Shown piece after piece: positions 50,568 through 58,722 of a stretch of DNA of 64,000 nt. The stretch's first letter is position 1. Every line of letters starts with the position of its first letter. Location: NCBI RefSeq assembly GCF_019603315.1, contig NZ_CP080649.1:3420176-3484175 (forward strand). The letters run 5' to 3'. Position numbers and translations under genes: made by a program. This stretch comes from Ruficoccus sp. ZRK36. GTDB taxonomy: Bacteria; Verrucomicrobiota; Verrucomicrobiia; Opitutales; Cerasicoccaceae. The notes beneath the pieces are model-generated. The model had not been told where the DNA came from and did not search any database. It saw only the letters and a program-made list of their open reading frames with translations.

Positions 50568-51026
50568 ATGTATTGCCCCAAATGTGGACATAAAGACACC
50601 AAGGTGCTCGACACCCGGATTGGTAAAAGCAAGCTCTCCATCCGCCGCCGACGCGAGTGCCTGGACTGCGGCTATCGCTTCACCACGGTGGAGGAAATCC
50701 TCCGCGAAGGCCTCGTCGTCATCAAGCGTGACGGACGCCGGGAGGACTTTGACCGCATGAAGATCCTCGATGGTCTGCGCAAGGCCACGGAAAAGCGCCC
50801 CATCCAGGCTGAGCAGATCGAGATGATGGTCGCCGAGATGATGGAAGCGCTCGATAGCGAGTTTGACACGGAGATCCCGACCAAGGCTATCGGCGAGCAC
50901 ATCATGAACCGCCTCAAGGCCATCGACTCTATCGCCTTCGTCCGCTACGCCAGCGTGTACAAGGACTTCCGCGACATCAACGAGTTCGCCAAGGAAATCA
51001 GCGCGCTCAAGAAGACCGCGCGCTAG
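50568..51026 (+). CDS. nrdR: Transcriptional repressor NrdR
   Basis: This 152-residue repressor of ribonucleotide reductase genes senses dATP/ATP. It has an intact zinc ribbon (Cys3, Cys6, Cys31, Cys34; [10 protein letters not shown] and [15 protein letters not shown]) and then the ATP-cone domain ([37 protein letters not shown]). The intact zinc site contrasts with the lost ones in DnaG, TGT and SecA. Target NrdR boxes upstream of nrd genes are not in the window. It lies 107 bp after trpG. Confidence 0.97.
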   Translation: MYCPKCGHKDTKVLDTRIGKSKLSIRRRRECLDCGYRFTTVEEILREGLVVIKRDGRREDFDRMKILDGLRKATEKRPIQAEQIEMMVAEMMEALDSEFDTEIPTKAIGEHIMNRLKAIDSIAFVRYASVYKDFRDINEFAKEISALKKTAR

Positions 51027-51059
51027 CGCGCCTGCGGGAGACACCTAAAAGAGCACGCC

Positions 51060-52043
51060 TCAAGACGGGTGTGTAAACACCATCTCTTTCTTCGCCGGGA
51101 ATGCCTGCGGGGTTTTGCTCTCCAGCAGCATCTCCGTGAGGACCACGCGCAGGACTTCATTCGTCCCGTAGTTGTTAAAGTAGTACGCGCGCTCGCTCAG
51201 GCTCATGACGCTGCGATACTGCGTATAGTCCGGGACGCCCCCGGGCTTGAGGTTCACCCCCTTGGGGATGGTGACAGGGTTGAGAATGCCCAGGATGGCC
51301 GCCACACCGGCTTCCGCGCCTGCGGGCCGCTCTGTGTACTCACGCAGAAAGGCCGTGCGCAGAAAACGCTCCGGGGGCGTATAACCACCGGGCAGGCCGA
51401 GCGTACCCGCCCCCTGCCCGAAGGGCTTCAAGGTAAGCGTACCGAGCGGGGTCTCAGGGGGATTCTCCGGGCGCAGGCCCAGCAGGTTATTGAGGTTTTT
51501 TAAATGCCACTCCAGCTCGGGACTGTTTGTCATGACGCCCGCCGGGTTTTCCTTGAGCTTGAGGCCGTCGGCAGTCGGCTCAATCACCACGCAGGCCCCG
51601 GTCGAGTCGCTGACGATAAAGTGCAGCGGCAGCACGGTGCCGAGAAGTTTGAACTCGTAGGAAACCAGCGCCAGCGCCTCGAAGCGCGCGCGCAGCTCCT
51701 GCACACTGCCAATCTCGCTCAGCAGCCACGTCACCAGCTCGTGAGGGGCGAGGTTGACCTTTCCAGCCACCAGCTCGGGCGCATAGCTCGCCTCATCGGG
51801 GAAGTATAGTTCGCACACGGCGAGACCCTTTTCATTTACGCCGTCGGCGAAAAAAAACTGCTCCAGCTCGCGCCCCGCACCGACAAACCCGTAGCGCCCC
51901 CGGTGCTCCTCCCCACTCTGGCTGCGCCAGCCGAAACGCCTCGGGTGCACGTGCGGCGTCCCCTCCAAAACGAAGGCAAAGTCCATGGTCCGGGCCAGGA
52001 AATGGAAACCGTCCCGGGTGGCGTAGGTCAGGCTCGTACACAT
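51060..52043 (-). CDS. Ntn-family linear amide C-N hydrolase (choloylglycine hydrolase family)
   Basis: Starting at 52043 (MCTSLTYATRDGFHFLARTM) the protein has 327 residues. Removal of Met would leave Cys2 as the N-terminal nucleophile, the hallmark of this Ntn family of bile-salt hydrolases and penicillin V acylases. LARTMDFAF carries the conserved Arg and Asp. N-terminal neighbours continue with VNEKGLAVCELYFPD and VIEPTADGLKLKENPAGVMT and the conserved Asn in MTNSP. The substrate is not predictable; in environmental bacteria these enzymes often act on N-acyl compounds such as quorum signals. It is convergent with nrdR. Confidence 0.9.
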   Translation of the reverse strand: MCTSLTYATRDGFHFLARTMDFAFVLEGTPHVHPRRFGWRSQSGEEHRGRYGFVGAGRELEQFFFADGVNEKGLAVCELYFPDEASYAPELVAGKVNLAPHELVTWLLSEIGSVQELRARFEALALVSYEFKLLGTVLPLHFIVSDSTGACVVIEPTADGLKLKENPAGVMTNSPELEWHLKNLNNLLGLRPENPPETPLGTLTLKPFGQGAGTLGLPGGYTPPERFLRTAFLREYTERPAGAEAGVAAILGILNPVTIPKGVNLKPGGVPDYTQYRSVMSLSERAYYFNNYGTNEVLRVVLTEMLLESKTPQAFPAKKEMVFTHPS

Positions 52044-52177
52044 GGGGCCAACATGGCGGGCTTTGTCCGCTTTGCCAAAAATATAAATCAAATCGCACAA
52101 AAACAGCCGTCCACAGCCCATCGTGAATAACTTTTACTTGTCGCCACGCGCGACCTGCGCAGTTGTTACACAGACAC

Positions 52178-52645
52178 ATGCCTACGGATAGCCTCAGTCA
52201 GCTTCGCACGCTCAATACCCTGTTGAGCGTCGCCACCGGCTCCGATCAGGAACTGGCCCGCCACATCGAGCAGGCGATCGAGTTCAGCCGGGAGCAGGTC
52301 GGCGAGTCCCACCCCTCTCACGAGATGCTTGCCCGCTCCGCCCGCCGCCTACTGGAGCTCCACCTCGACAACCGCGCCACCTGCGGCTTCCAGCACTGCG
52401 ACCTGCACGGACACCCCAACGACCCGCTGTGGATTCGCGCGCACATCCTCAAGGCCCTCCGCAAGCTGGCTGGCTCGCGCGAAGCCATCCTGCTCGTCTC
52501 GGGGCTGCCCACACTCATCCGCCCGCAAGGCCGCCGCTGGTCCCCCAGCCGCCGCAAGTCCTACCAGGACCTCATCAACTACGTCCAGCACCTCGCCGCC
52601 GCCCACTGCTCCCCCCGCACACGCCTGCAGTTGCTTTTTCTGTGA
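52178..52645 (+). CDS. Conserved-looking protein of unknown function
   Basis: From ATG 52178 (MPTDSLSQLRTLNTLLSVAT) the protein has 155 residues; a start 15 nt upstream is possible. It is helical and basic, with ELARHIEQAIEFSREQVGES, ARRLLELHLDNRATCGFQHC and a C-terminal RRWSPSRRKSYQDLINYVQH. No signal peptide or membrane helix is seen. Base composition matches the neighbouring genes. It is divergent from the Ntn hydrolase. I do not recognise the family. Confidence 0.6.
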   Translation: MPTDSLSQLRTLNTLLSVATGSDQELARHIEQAIEFSREQVGESHPSHEMLARSARRLLELHLDNRATCGFQHCDLHGHPNDPLWIRAHILKALRKLAGSREAILLVSGLPTLIRPQGRRWSPSRRKSYQDLINYVQHLAAAHCSPRTRLQLLFL

Positions 52646-52744
52646 AGAACAAGCGTTTGGGAAGGCTTGAATTGAGCCTTTTTTAATGCGTCCTGCACTG
52701 ATTTGTTTTTGCGGCATGGGATGATATCGCATATACAAATTTTC

Positions 52745-53146
52745 ATGAAAACGTTGCTGCTATCTCTGTTGTTTGTCGCAGGGCTCATTTCGTCCTCATC
52801 CGCCGACATTACTGAAGTAAAGCCGCGCCTGCTCTCCGCTTTTGGTAAAGTTTCGAAGATTGAGGCGTATTTTGTTGAAAAGCCTGATAGCTATTACGCT
52901 CAAAATATCGTCAACGAACCCTTCTTCCTGAAAGTCGTCGCCATTGATGGTCAGCAGCTTGCCGAACCTGTAGTCATAGAGTACTTGGGAGCACTTCCAT
53001 TAGATATCCAGATGTCGAAGCGTTATCCATTGAGAGCTTACGAAACGTTAAGACCCCTTGGGGCTCCTCGTGGTTGGGAAGAGTATCCCTCGCAAATAGA
53101 TTATGGCGTTTCGACCTACCTAATTATTCAGCTACTAAACAGATAA
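52745..53146 (+). CDS. Exported protein of unknown function, low GC
   Basis: From ATG 52745 (MKTLLLSLLFVAGLISSSSA) the protein has 133 residues with a signal peptide. The mature part is a small domain (FGKVSKIEAYFVEKPDSYYA, FFLKVVAIDGQQLAEPVVIE, EYLGALPLDIQ). The gene and its upstream region (from ~52670) have clearly lower GC and different codon use than the flanking genes, suggesting recent acquisition. It ends 5 bp before the HIT gene start, so the two may be co-transcribed. I do not recognise the family. Confidence 0.7.
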   Translation: MKTLLLSLLFVAGLISSSSADITEVKPRLLSAFGKVSKIEAYFVEKPDSYYAQNIVNEPFFLKVVAIDGQQLAEPVVIEYLGALPLDIQMSKRYPLRAYETLRPLGAPRGWEEYPSQIDYGVSTYLIIQLLNR

Positions 53147-53151
53147 AAGCC

Positions 53152-53493
53152 ATGTCCGAGAAAACCCTCTTTGAAAAGATCATCGACCGGGAGATTCCGG
53201 CCAAGATCGCCTACGAGGACGATAAGTGCATCGCCATTCACGACATCGATCCGAAGGCGCCGACGCACCTCCTCGTCATCCCCAAGCGCGTCATCCCGCG
53301 CATCGCCGAGGCCACCGCGAGCGACGCCGAACTGCTCGGCCACCTGCTGCTAACCGCGCAAAAGCTCGGCTCCGAGCACGGCCCGGAGGGCTTCCGCATC
53401 GTGATCAACAACGGCCCCCATGGCGGCGAAACCGTCCCCCACCTGCACGTGCATCTACTCGCGGGTCGTCCCCTCGAGTGGCCCCCCGGCTGA
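53152..53493 (+). CDS. hinT: HIT-family nucleotide hydrolase (HinT-like)
   Basis: From ATG 53152 (MSEKTLFEKIIDREIPAKIA) the protein has 113 residues. HinT-type enzymes hydrolyse AMP-lysine-like phosphoramidates. The family pattern is complete: YEDDKCIAIHDIDPKAPTHL, VIPKRVIPRIAEA, FRIVINNGPHGGETVPHLHV and the histidine triad HLHVHLLAGRPL near residues 97-108. The start follows the stop of the low-GC exported protein by 5 bp. A hairpin region follows. Confidence 0.95.
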   Translation: MSEKTLFEKIIDREIPAKIAYEDDKCIAIHDIDPKAPTHLLVIPKRVIPRIAEATASDAELLGHLLLTAQKLGSEHGPEGFRIVINNGPHGGETVPHLHVHLLAGRPLEWPPG

Positions 53494-53681
53494 GGCAGGG
53501 CCGGGTTGCGCCCGGTGGCGCTCCGGCAGGAGCCGCATTCATACCTCCGCGAAGGCGTAGACCTGGACAAGGGCGGTTGACGCCGACTCAAACGAACTCC
53601 GCTTTAGCAACCGCAAGTGAAAGGGGCAGGCACGCAGTGCCGATGGGGATATCCCCATCATTGGCAGCGGGTGTAACCCGT
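53494..53681. repeat. Hairpin-mosaic repeat region E
   Basis: The convergent gap between hinT and dprA holds no gene. Hairpins are CCGGG-TTGCG-CCCGG (53501-53515), GCTCC-GGCA-GGAGC (53520-53533), the 18-nt perfect palindrome GATGGGGATATCCCCATC (53642-53659) and CGGGT-GTA-ACCCG (53668-53680). The last two with their spacer are nearly repeated, inverted, at 60997-61035. Confidence 0.75.
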
Positions 53682-54827
53682 CTATCCCCGCGCCTCGAAG
53701 GTGCCGTCAGCGCGTTTGACGACGCACTTTTTGAGTTCGAGCATCATGAGGGTGGCGGCGACGGAGGGCATCGGCAGGTCGAGACTTTCGGCGATAGTGT
53801 CGGGAGCGCACAGTCCCCCTTCACGCAAGTAGCCATAAATCCGGGCTTCGTCCCCGCTGAGGTCAACCGGTGGCCCGGAGGATGCAGCTGTTTTTTGCCC
53901 GGCACTCCCCTCCCCGTCCAGACCGGGGATGGAAAGCTGCTCGCCGGAGAACTGCAGCTCCTCCAGCAAATCCTCGACGCACGTCAACAGGGTCGCCCCG
54001 TCGCGGATGAGCTGGTGGCACCCCCGGCTGGAGGGCTGGTCGATGCGCCCCGGCACGGCGAAGACCTGGCGGTTCTGCTCGGCGGCCATGCGCGCGGTGA
54101 TCATGCTGCCGCCATGCTCGTCACTCTCGACCACGATGACGGCGAGACTCATGCCCGAGAGCAAGCGGTTGCGCATGGGGAAAGTGTTCTTCGTCGCACG
54201 CGTGCCGAGTCGGAACTCCGAGAGAATGGCCCCGCTGTTTTCCAGACGGCGGTAGAGCTCGATATTTTCCGGCGGATAAATGATGTCCAGCCCGCAGCCA
54301 AGCACGGCCACCGTCGGCCCGCCCGCCTCCAACGCCCCCTCGTGGGCGGCGGTGTCGATACCTCTGGCCAGTCCACTGGCCACGCAGATCCCCAGACGCG
54401 CGAGGTCTCCGGCCAGACGCCGCGCGACCCCCTGCCCATAAAGCGTGGTGTGCCGGCTACCCACGATCGCCACCGTCTTACGCGAAAACTCCAGCGGCCC
54501 TTTTTTATATAAACCAATGGGCGGGTCGTAAATCTCCCGCAGCAGCGGCGGGTACTCCGCACTCTCGGCCGGGATGAAGCTCACCCCACCCTTGGCGAGT
54601 TTTTCCTCCTCTTTACCCAGGTCAAAGTGCTCGCTCCAGTTGGCCAGCAGACGGGCTGTCTCCGGGCCGACACCGGGCACCTGCCTCAGTGCGCTCACGC
54701 CAGCACCGAGGATGACGCGCGGGTCGTCCCCAAAGCAGTCAAATAGCCGCCGCAGCGTGACCGGGCCAATACCGGAGAGGCCGTTGAGCACGAGCGTAGC
54801 CTGAGCGCGGGTGAGTTCGGTAGTCAT
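53682..54827 (-). CDS. dprA: DNA processing protein DprA
   Basis: Starting at 54827 (MTTELTRAQATLVLNGLSGI) the protein has 381 residues. DprA protects incoming single-stranded DNA and loads RecA during natural transformation. It has the N-terminal helix-hairpin-helix-like part (GIGPVTLRRLFDCFG, VPGVGPETARLL), the Rossmann core (TVAIVGSRHTTLYGQGVARR, SGLARGIDTAAHEGAL, GCGLDIIYPPEN, FPMRNRLLSGMS, GSMITARMAAEQNRQVFAVP) and a C-terminal winged-helix domain (CAPDTIAESLDLPMPSVAAT). It follows nnrD by 5 bp in a four-gene operon. Confidence 0.97.
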   Translation of the reverse strand: MTTELTRAQATLVLNGLSGIGPVTLRRLFDCFGDDPRVILGAGVSALRQVPGVGPETARLLANWSEHFDLGKEEEKLAKGGVSFIPAESAEYPPLLREIYDPPIGLYKKGPLEFSRKTVAIVGSRHTTLYGQGVARRLAGDLARLGICVASGLARGIDTAAHEGALEAGGPTVAVLGCGLDIIYPPENIELYRRLENSGAILSEFRLGTRATKNTFPMRNRLLSGMSLAVIVVESDEHGGSMITARMAAEQNRQVFAVPGRIDQPSSRGCHQLIRDGATLLTCVEDLLEELQFSGEQLSIPGLDGEGSAGQKTAASSGPPVDLSGDEARIYGYLREGGLCAPDTIAESLDLPMPSVAATLMMLELKKCVVKRADGTFEARG

Positions 54828-54832
54828 CGTCG

Positions 54833-56371
54833 CTAAAAAATCTCCCGCAGGACCGGCCCGAGGTGGTCGAGCAGGTCGGTGGTGTGGACACTGATCTGCC
54901 CCTTTGTCCGTGCCAGCCGGTCCGCCGCAGCCCCATGCCACAGAGGTGCCCGACAGGCTGTCTCAAAAGGCTCACCGGGGCGCTGTGCGAGCAGTCCGCC
55001 CGTAATCCCGGCAAGGATATCGCCACTGCCACCACGAGCCAGCACTGGCCCACCACGGGGGCTGAGCGCGACCTGCGCGCCGTCGCAAATGTGCGTGTGC
55101 GGCCCCTTCAGGATCGTGACGACGCGGTGTATTTTTGAAAAATCCATCAACGCCTCATGCGAATACTCGGCGCTCTCACGCCCGGCCAACCGCATAAACT
55201 CGCCCATGTGCGGCGTGAGGATGACCGACCCGGCGTTGGCGGGACGGGCAGCAGCGGCGTGCGCCATCTCCGGTTGCAGCGCGTCGGCGTCGAGCACCAG
55301 CGGCAGCTCGGTGCGCTCGACGAGGTCCTTGACCAGTTGCAGGGTCTCCGGCTCACGCCCGATACCCGAGCCGCACAGGATAGCGTCGGCGCGGGGCAGC
55401 CTCTCCTGCAGCAGATGCCAGCCCTCCAGTGCAAGTCCGCCCTCCGGAGTTTCCGGCCAGGGCACCCACATAGCCTCGGGTACGGCGGCAGCGTACTGGG
55501 CGCAGAGCGACTCCGGCGCAAAGGCGGTCAACAGACCCACCCCGGAGCTGAGCGCGGCCTTGACGCTCATCAGCAGGGCCCCCGGATACGAGCGCGAGCC
55601 ACTGAGCACGAAAAGATGCCCGTAGGTGCGCTTGTCGCAGAGCGGTGAGCGCAGCCCCGCCAGCTCGGCCAGGGCACCGTCCGGCAGAATATTCTCCGCG
55701 CAGCAACGCTTCCCCTCGTAGGGAAGCTGAAAGAAACCGATATCGAGATAGCGCAAACGGCCGATCTTGGCGGCGTTGGCCGGGTCAAAGAGCGGGGTTT
55801 TCGCAATCCCGGTCGCGTAGGTAAAGTCCGCCTGAAACGCCTCCGGGTCCCCCAGCCCGCTGGGCAAGTCCACCGCAGCACGGAAGCGGATACCCGTGCG
55901 GGCATTGACCTCGGACAGGAGCGTGGCGAGGTCTTCGCGCAGGGGTGGTCGGAACTGCATCCCGAGCAGCCCGTCGATCACGATGTCAAAGGCTTCCTGC
56001 CGGTAGCTGAGCTCGTTACACAGACTCGCGCGCGAGCTTTTTAACAGATCGTCCAGCGGACGCAGCGTGAGGCTGCGCAGTTCTTTTTTATCCGAGCGCA
56101 ACAGCACCTGCACCTCAGCCCCGCCGTGACGCTTGAGGATCTCATCAGCAGCCAGCAGCGCGTCCCCGCCGTTATGCCCCTTGCCCACCAGCACCAGCAA
56201 CCGCAGACGCGAGGGCATCGCCGTCAACTCGCCAAAGTCCTCCAAAATCACCCGCCCGACGGCACGCCCGGCGTGGTTCATCGCAGTCCACTGCAGCTCA
56301 CGGCTGGGCAGGAGCACCCGCTCCAGCTCCAGGGATTCGTCGGTCGAGAGAATGGGATGGGCAATCGGCAT
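54833..56371 (-). CDS. nnrD: Bifunctional NAD(P)HX epimerase/dehydratase
   Basis: Starting at 56371 (MPIAHPILSTDESLELERVL) the protein has 512 residues and two domains. The N-terminal epimerase (residues ~1-215) has LVLVGKGHNGGDALLAADEI and AVDLPSGLGD. The C-terminal ATP/ADP-dependent dehydratase (~230-510) has GHLFVLSGSRSYPGALLMSV, GSGIGREPE, LVLDADALQ, LTPHMGEFMRL and LARGGSGDILAGITGGLLAQ. It repairs the damaged hydrated forms of NADH and NADPH. It sits in the pdxJ-acpS-nnrD-dprA order. Confidence 0.95.
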   Translation of the reverse strand: MPIAHPILSTDESLELERVLLPSRELQWTAMNHAGRAVGRVILEDFGELTAMPSRLRLLVLVGKGHNGGDALLAADEILKRHGGAEVQVLLRSDKKELRSLTLRPLDDLLKSSRASLCNELSYRQEAFDIVIDGLLGMQFRPPLREDLATLLSEVNARTGIRFRAAVDLPSGLGDPEAFQADFTYATGIAKTPLFDPANAAKIGRLRYLDIGFFQLPYEGKRCCAENILPDGALAELAGLRSPLCDKRTYGHLFVLSGSRSYPGALLMSVKAALSSGVGLLTAFAPESLCAQYAAAVPEAMWVPWPETPEGGLALEGWHLLQERLPRADAILCGSGIGREPETLQLVKDLVERTELPLVLDADALQPEMAHAAAARPANAGSVILTPHMGEFMRLAGRESAEYSHEALMDFSKIHRVVTILKGPHTHICDGAQVALSPRGGPVLARGGSGDILAGITGGLLAQRPGEPFETACRAPLWHGAAADRLARTKGQISVHTTDLLDHLGPVLREIF

Positions 56372-56502
56372 GGCGGTGAGTATTTGAGATATAATAAAGG
56401 GCGACTCTGCCACTTAAAGCCATTTCCCACCCGAAGTCACCCAGCTTTTTGTGGAGCACTACGCCCCGCCCCTCAATTCCTTGTGCGGTCACGCACCAGG
56501 GC

Positions 56503-56916
56503 TTAGTCCTGGCGGCGGACGATGAGGGCGACAGCGTGCCCGATGGTGGCGGTGTGCGAGAGCGAGAGTAGGACATTAGTCCCGCCGACAGCCTCCAGCA
56601 GTGCGCGAGCTTTATCATCGAGGACAGCAATCGGCTGCATGCGCGAGCCGTGCTCCACGCTGACCGAGGTCCACGCGAACTCTGCCCCGATGCCGGTCGA
56701 GAAGGCTTTGGAGACGGCTTCCTTGGCGGCGAAACGTGCGGCCAGATGCGGGTACGGGTTGCTCTGCGAGAGGCAGTACTCCTGTTCGACTGCGGTGTAC
56801 AGGCGCTTGAGGAAACGCTCCCCATGGCGCTCGTGCGAACGCTGGATGCGCTCCACATCGACCAGATCGGTGCCGAGCCCGAGTACGATGCCGCCTTCTT
56901 CGAGTTCGATCTTCAT
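56503..56916 (-). CDS. acpS: Holo-[acyl-carrier-protein] synthase
   Basis: Starting at 56916 (MKIELEEGGIVLGLGTDLVD) the protein has 137 residues. It transfers phosphopantetheine from CoA to apo-ACP. The motifs GLGTDLVDVERI, AARFAAKEAVSKAFSTGIGA (metal and CoA binding) and VLLSLSHTATIGHAVALIV are complete. Its start overlaps the pdxJ stop by 4 bp, as commonly seen for this pair. A 131-bp gap follows before nnrD. Confidence 0.96.
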   Translation of the reverse strand: MKIELEEGGIVLGLGTDLVDVERIQRSHERHGERFLKRLYTAVEQEYCLSQSNPYPHLAARFAAKEAVSKAFSTGIGAEFAWTSVSVEHGSRMQPIAVLDDKARALLEAVGGTNVLLSLSHTATIGHAVALIVRRQD

Positions 56917-57683
56917 CGCAGTTTCCCGTTCATCAGGGCCTTCATCTCGCGCACAGCCTCGGTGATGCCGGTGACGAGTGCGCGGCACATGATGCTGTGC
57001 CCGATATTCATCTCGTGCAGGTGCGGAAGCTCGCGTGCGAGCCGGATGTTGACGTAGTTGATGCCGTGCCCGGCATTGACCTTGAGCCCGCCCTCGTGAG
57101 CACGTACCGCACCGTGGCGCAGGCGCTCAAGCTCAGCCTTGGCCTGCTCGGGCGTTTCGTAAAAAGCATGGGCAAAGGCGCCGGTGTGCAGCTCAACATA
57201 AGCACAACCCGTCTCGACCGAGGCCTGAATCTGCGCAGAGTCCGGGTCGATAAAAAGACTGGTGGCGATACCGGCGTCTGAGAAGCGCTTCACCGCATCG
57301 GTGATCGCAGCCTGATTAGCGGCAACGTCCAGCCCACCCTCGGTCGTGACCTCATTACGGCCCTCGGGCACGAGCAGCACGACCTCCGGCTTCACCTGCA
57401 GGGCGATCTCGATCATCTCCGTCGTGCAGGCCATTTCGAGATTGAGCGGCACCTGGATCATCTTGCGCATCAGGTGCAGGTCACTGTCCTGGATGTGGCG
57501 GCGATCTTCGCGCAGGTGCATGGTGATGGCGTCGGCCCCGGCGCGCTGGGCGTGCAGGGCGATCTCGACCGGGTCCGGCTCGACCATCTTGCCGCGGTCG
57601 AGCGCATTGTCCCGATAGCGCGCCTGGCGGAGAGTAGCGCTGTGGTCGATATTGACGCCGAGAAGAATGTCTGGGGATTGCAT
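56913..57683 (-). CDS. pdxJ: Pyridoxine 5'-phosphate synthase PdxJ
   Basis: This 256-residue TIM-barrel enzyme closes the pyridoxine ring in the DXP-dependent vitamin B6 pathway. It begins MQSPDILLGVNIDHSATLRQ with the characteristic GVNIDHxATLRxAR, followed by GADAITMHLREDRRHIQDSD, PLNLEMACTTEM, PEVVLVPEGRNEVTTEGGLD-like text and the end NIGHSIMCRALVTGITEAVR. It is the first gene of the pdxJ-acpS-nnrD-dprA group, with no Shine-Dalgarno sequence. Confidence 0.97.
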   Translation of the reverse strand: MQSPDILLGVNIDHSATLRQARYRDNALDRGKMVEPDPVEIALHAQRAGADAITMHLREDRRHIQDSDLHLMRKMIQVPLNLEMACTTEMIEIALQVKPEVVLLVPEGRNEVTTEGGLDVAANQAAITDAVKRFSDAGIATSLFIDPDSAQIQASVETGCAYVELHTGAFAHAFYETPEQAKAELERLRHGAVRAHEGGLKVNAGHGINYVNIRLARELPHLHEMNIGHSIMCRALVTGITEAVREMKALMNGKLR

Positions 57684-57848
57684 GGTTGCGAAAAAGGGAC
57701 CTATTCCACCGCTTTGTTGCGGTTTTGTGAAGGCTAATTTCCCGCGTGAGGATGAAAGGCAAAAGAGATAAATATCTTCAAAATCAGCTCCGATTCAGAG
57801 ACGACTATCAAAGAGAAAACTCCGTGACCCTGTACCTCCGTGTGAGTT

Positions 57849-58550
57849 CTATTTTAGCACCTTACGCAGAAAAAGCGCCCGGTGGTGCGGACTGGGGCCG
57901 TACTGGCGAAGCGCCTCGCAGTGTGCGGGGGTCCCGTAGCCCTTATGCCCGGCGAAGCCGTAGGCCGGGAACGCCGCGTCCAGCTCGACCATGAGCCGGT
58001 CGCGCGTCACCTTGGCGACGATGGAGGCCGCCGCAATGCACAAGCTGCGGCTGTCCCCCTTGACCAGTGCGGCGTGCGCGTAGGGAAACTTTTTCAGGGG
58101 CTTACCGTCGATCAGGATGTGTAGGCGGGCAGCAGGTGCGACCTGCTCAAAGAGCGGCATCGCCTCGGACTCGGCGCGGGGGAGCTCGCGCCGGAGTGAC
58201 TCCAGTGCCCGCGTCATGGCCAGCCGGGTCGCCCCGAGGATGTTCAGCTCGTCAATCTCCTGCACCGTTCCTGCGGCCGCGGCAAAGGCCACCCGCCCCT
58301 CGTTGCGCCAGCCTTCCAGTCGGGCCAAAATCTCCTCCCGGTGCGCAGGCTTGAGCAGTTTAGAGTCGGTGATGTCGGAGCAAAGCTCGCCCAGCCCGCT
58401 GTCTTCGAAAAAGCCTTCTCCGGGGCAAAACGCCGCCGCCACCACCGGCCCGGCCAAAGCGCCGCGCCCGGCCTCGTCCACCCCGGCCAGCGCCCCCTGC
58501 GCCGCTATCAACGCGCAGTCGTGCTCCCACAGGTGGCGGTTATTTTTCAT
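57849..58550 (-). CDS. rnhB: Ribonuclease HII
   Basis: This 233-residue enzyme removes ribonucleotides from DNA and RNA-DNA hybrids. Catalytic acidic residues lie in LAGVDEAGRGALAGPVVAAA (Asp-Glu), ITDSKLL, LIDGKPLK and SIVAKVTRDRLMVELD; the GRG motif is complete. The C-terminus ends with GYGTPAHCEALRQYGPSPHH. A second RNase H (type HIII) is encoded just upstream on the same strand, separated by a 39-bp-arm inverted repeat. Confidence 0.96.
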   Translation of the reverse strand: MKNNRHLWEHDCALIAAQGALAGVDEAGRGALAGPVVAAAFCPGEGFFEDSGLGELCSDITDSKLLKPAHREEILARLEGWRNEGRVAFAAAAGTVQEIDELNILGATRLAMTRALESLRRELPRAESEAMPLFEQVAPAARLHILIDGKPLKKFPYAHAALVKGDSRSLCIAAASIVAKVTRDRLMVELDAAFPAYGFAGHKGYGTPAHCEALRQYGPSPHHRALFLRKVLK

Positions 58551-58560
58551 TTTATGAATG

Positions 58561-58713
58561 GGTCACAAAGTATACGAAGGAGACACAAAGAGGGCAAAGG
58601 TTAATGTATTCAATATTCCAATACAAAGAGCCGTTTCTAAATCAATCTATCGACATTTTTTTTCAATCTTTCTTCTTCGTGCTCTTTGTGTCTCCCTCGT
58701 GGACTTCGTGACC
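58561..58713. repeat. Long inverted repeat (39-nt arms) between rnhB and rnhC
   Basis: The left arm 58561-58599 (GGTCACAAAGTATACGAAGG, then AGACACAAAGAG) and right arm 58675-58713 are inverted copies with about seven mismatches. They enclose a 75-nt AT-rich loop containing T8. The words match the dispersed CACAAAG/CACGAAGG family seen before lpd (12530-12676). The whole 172-bp gap between the RNase H genes is taken up by this element. Confidence 0.8.
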
Positions 58714-58722
58714 GTATTTAAA

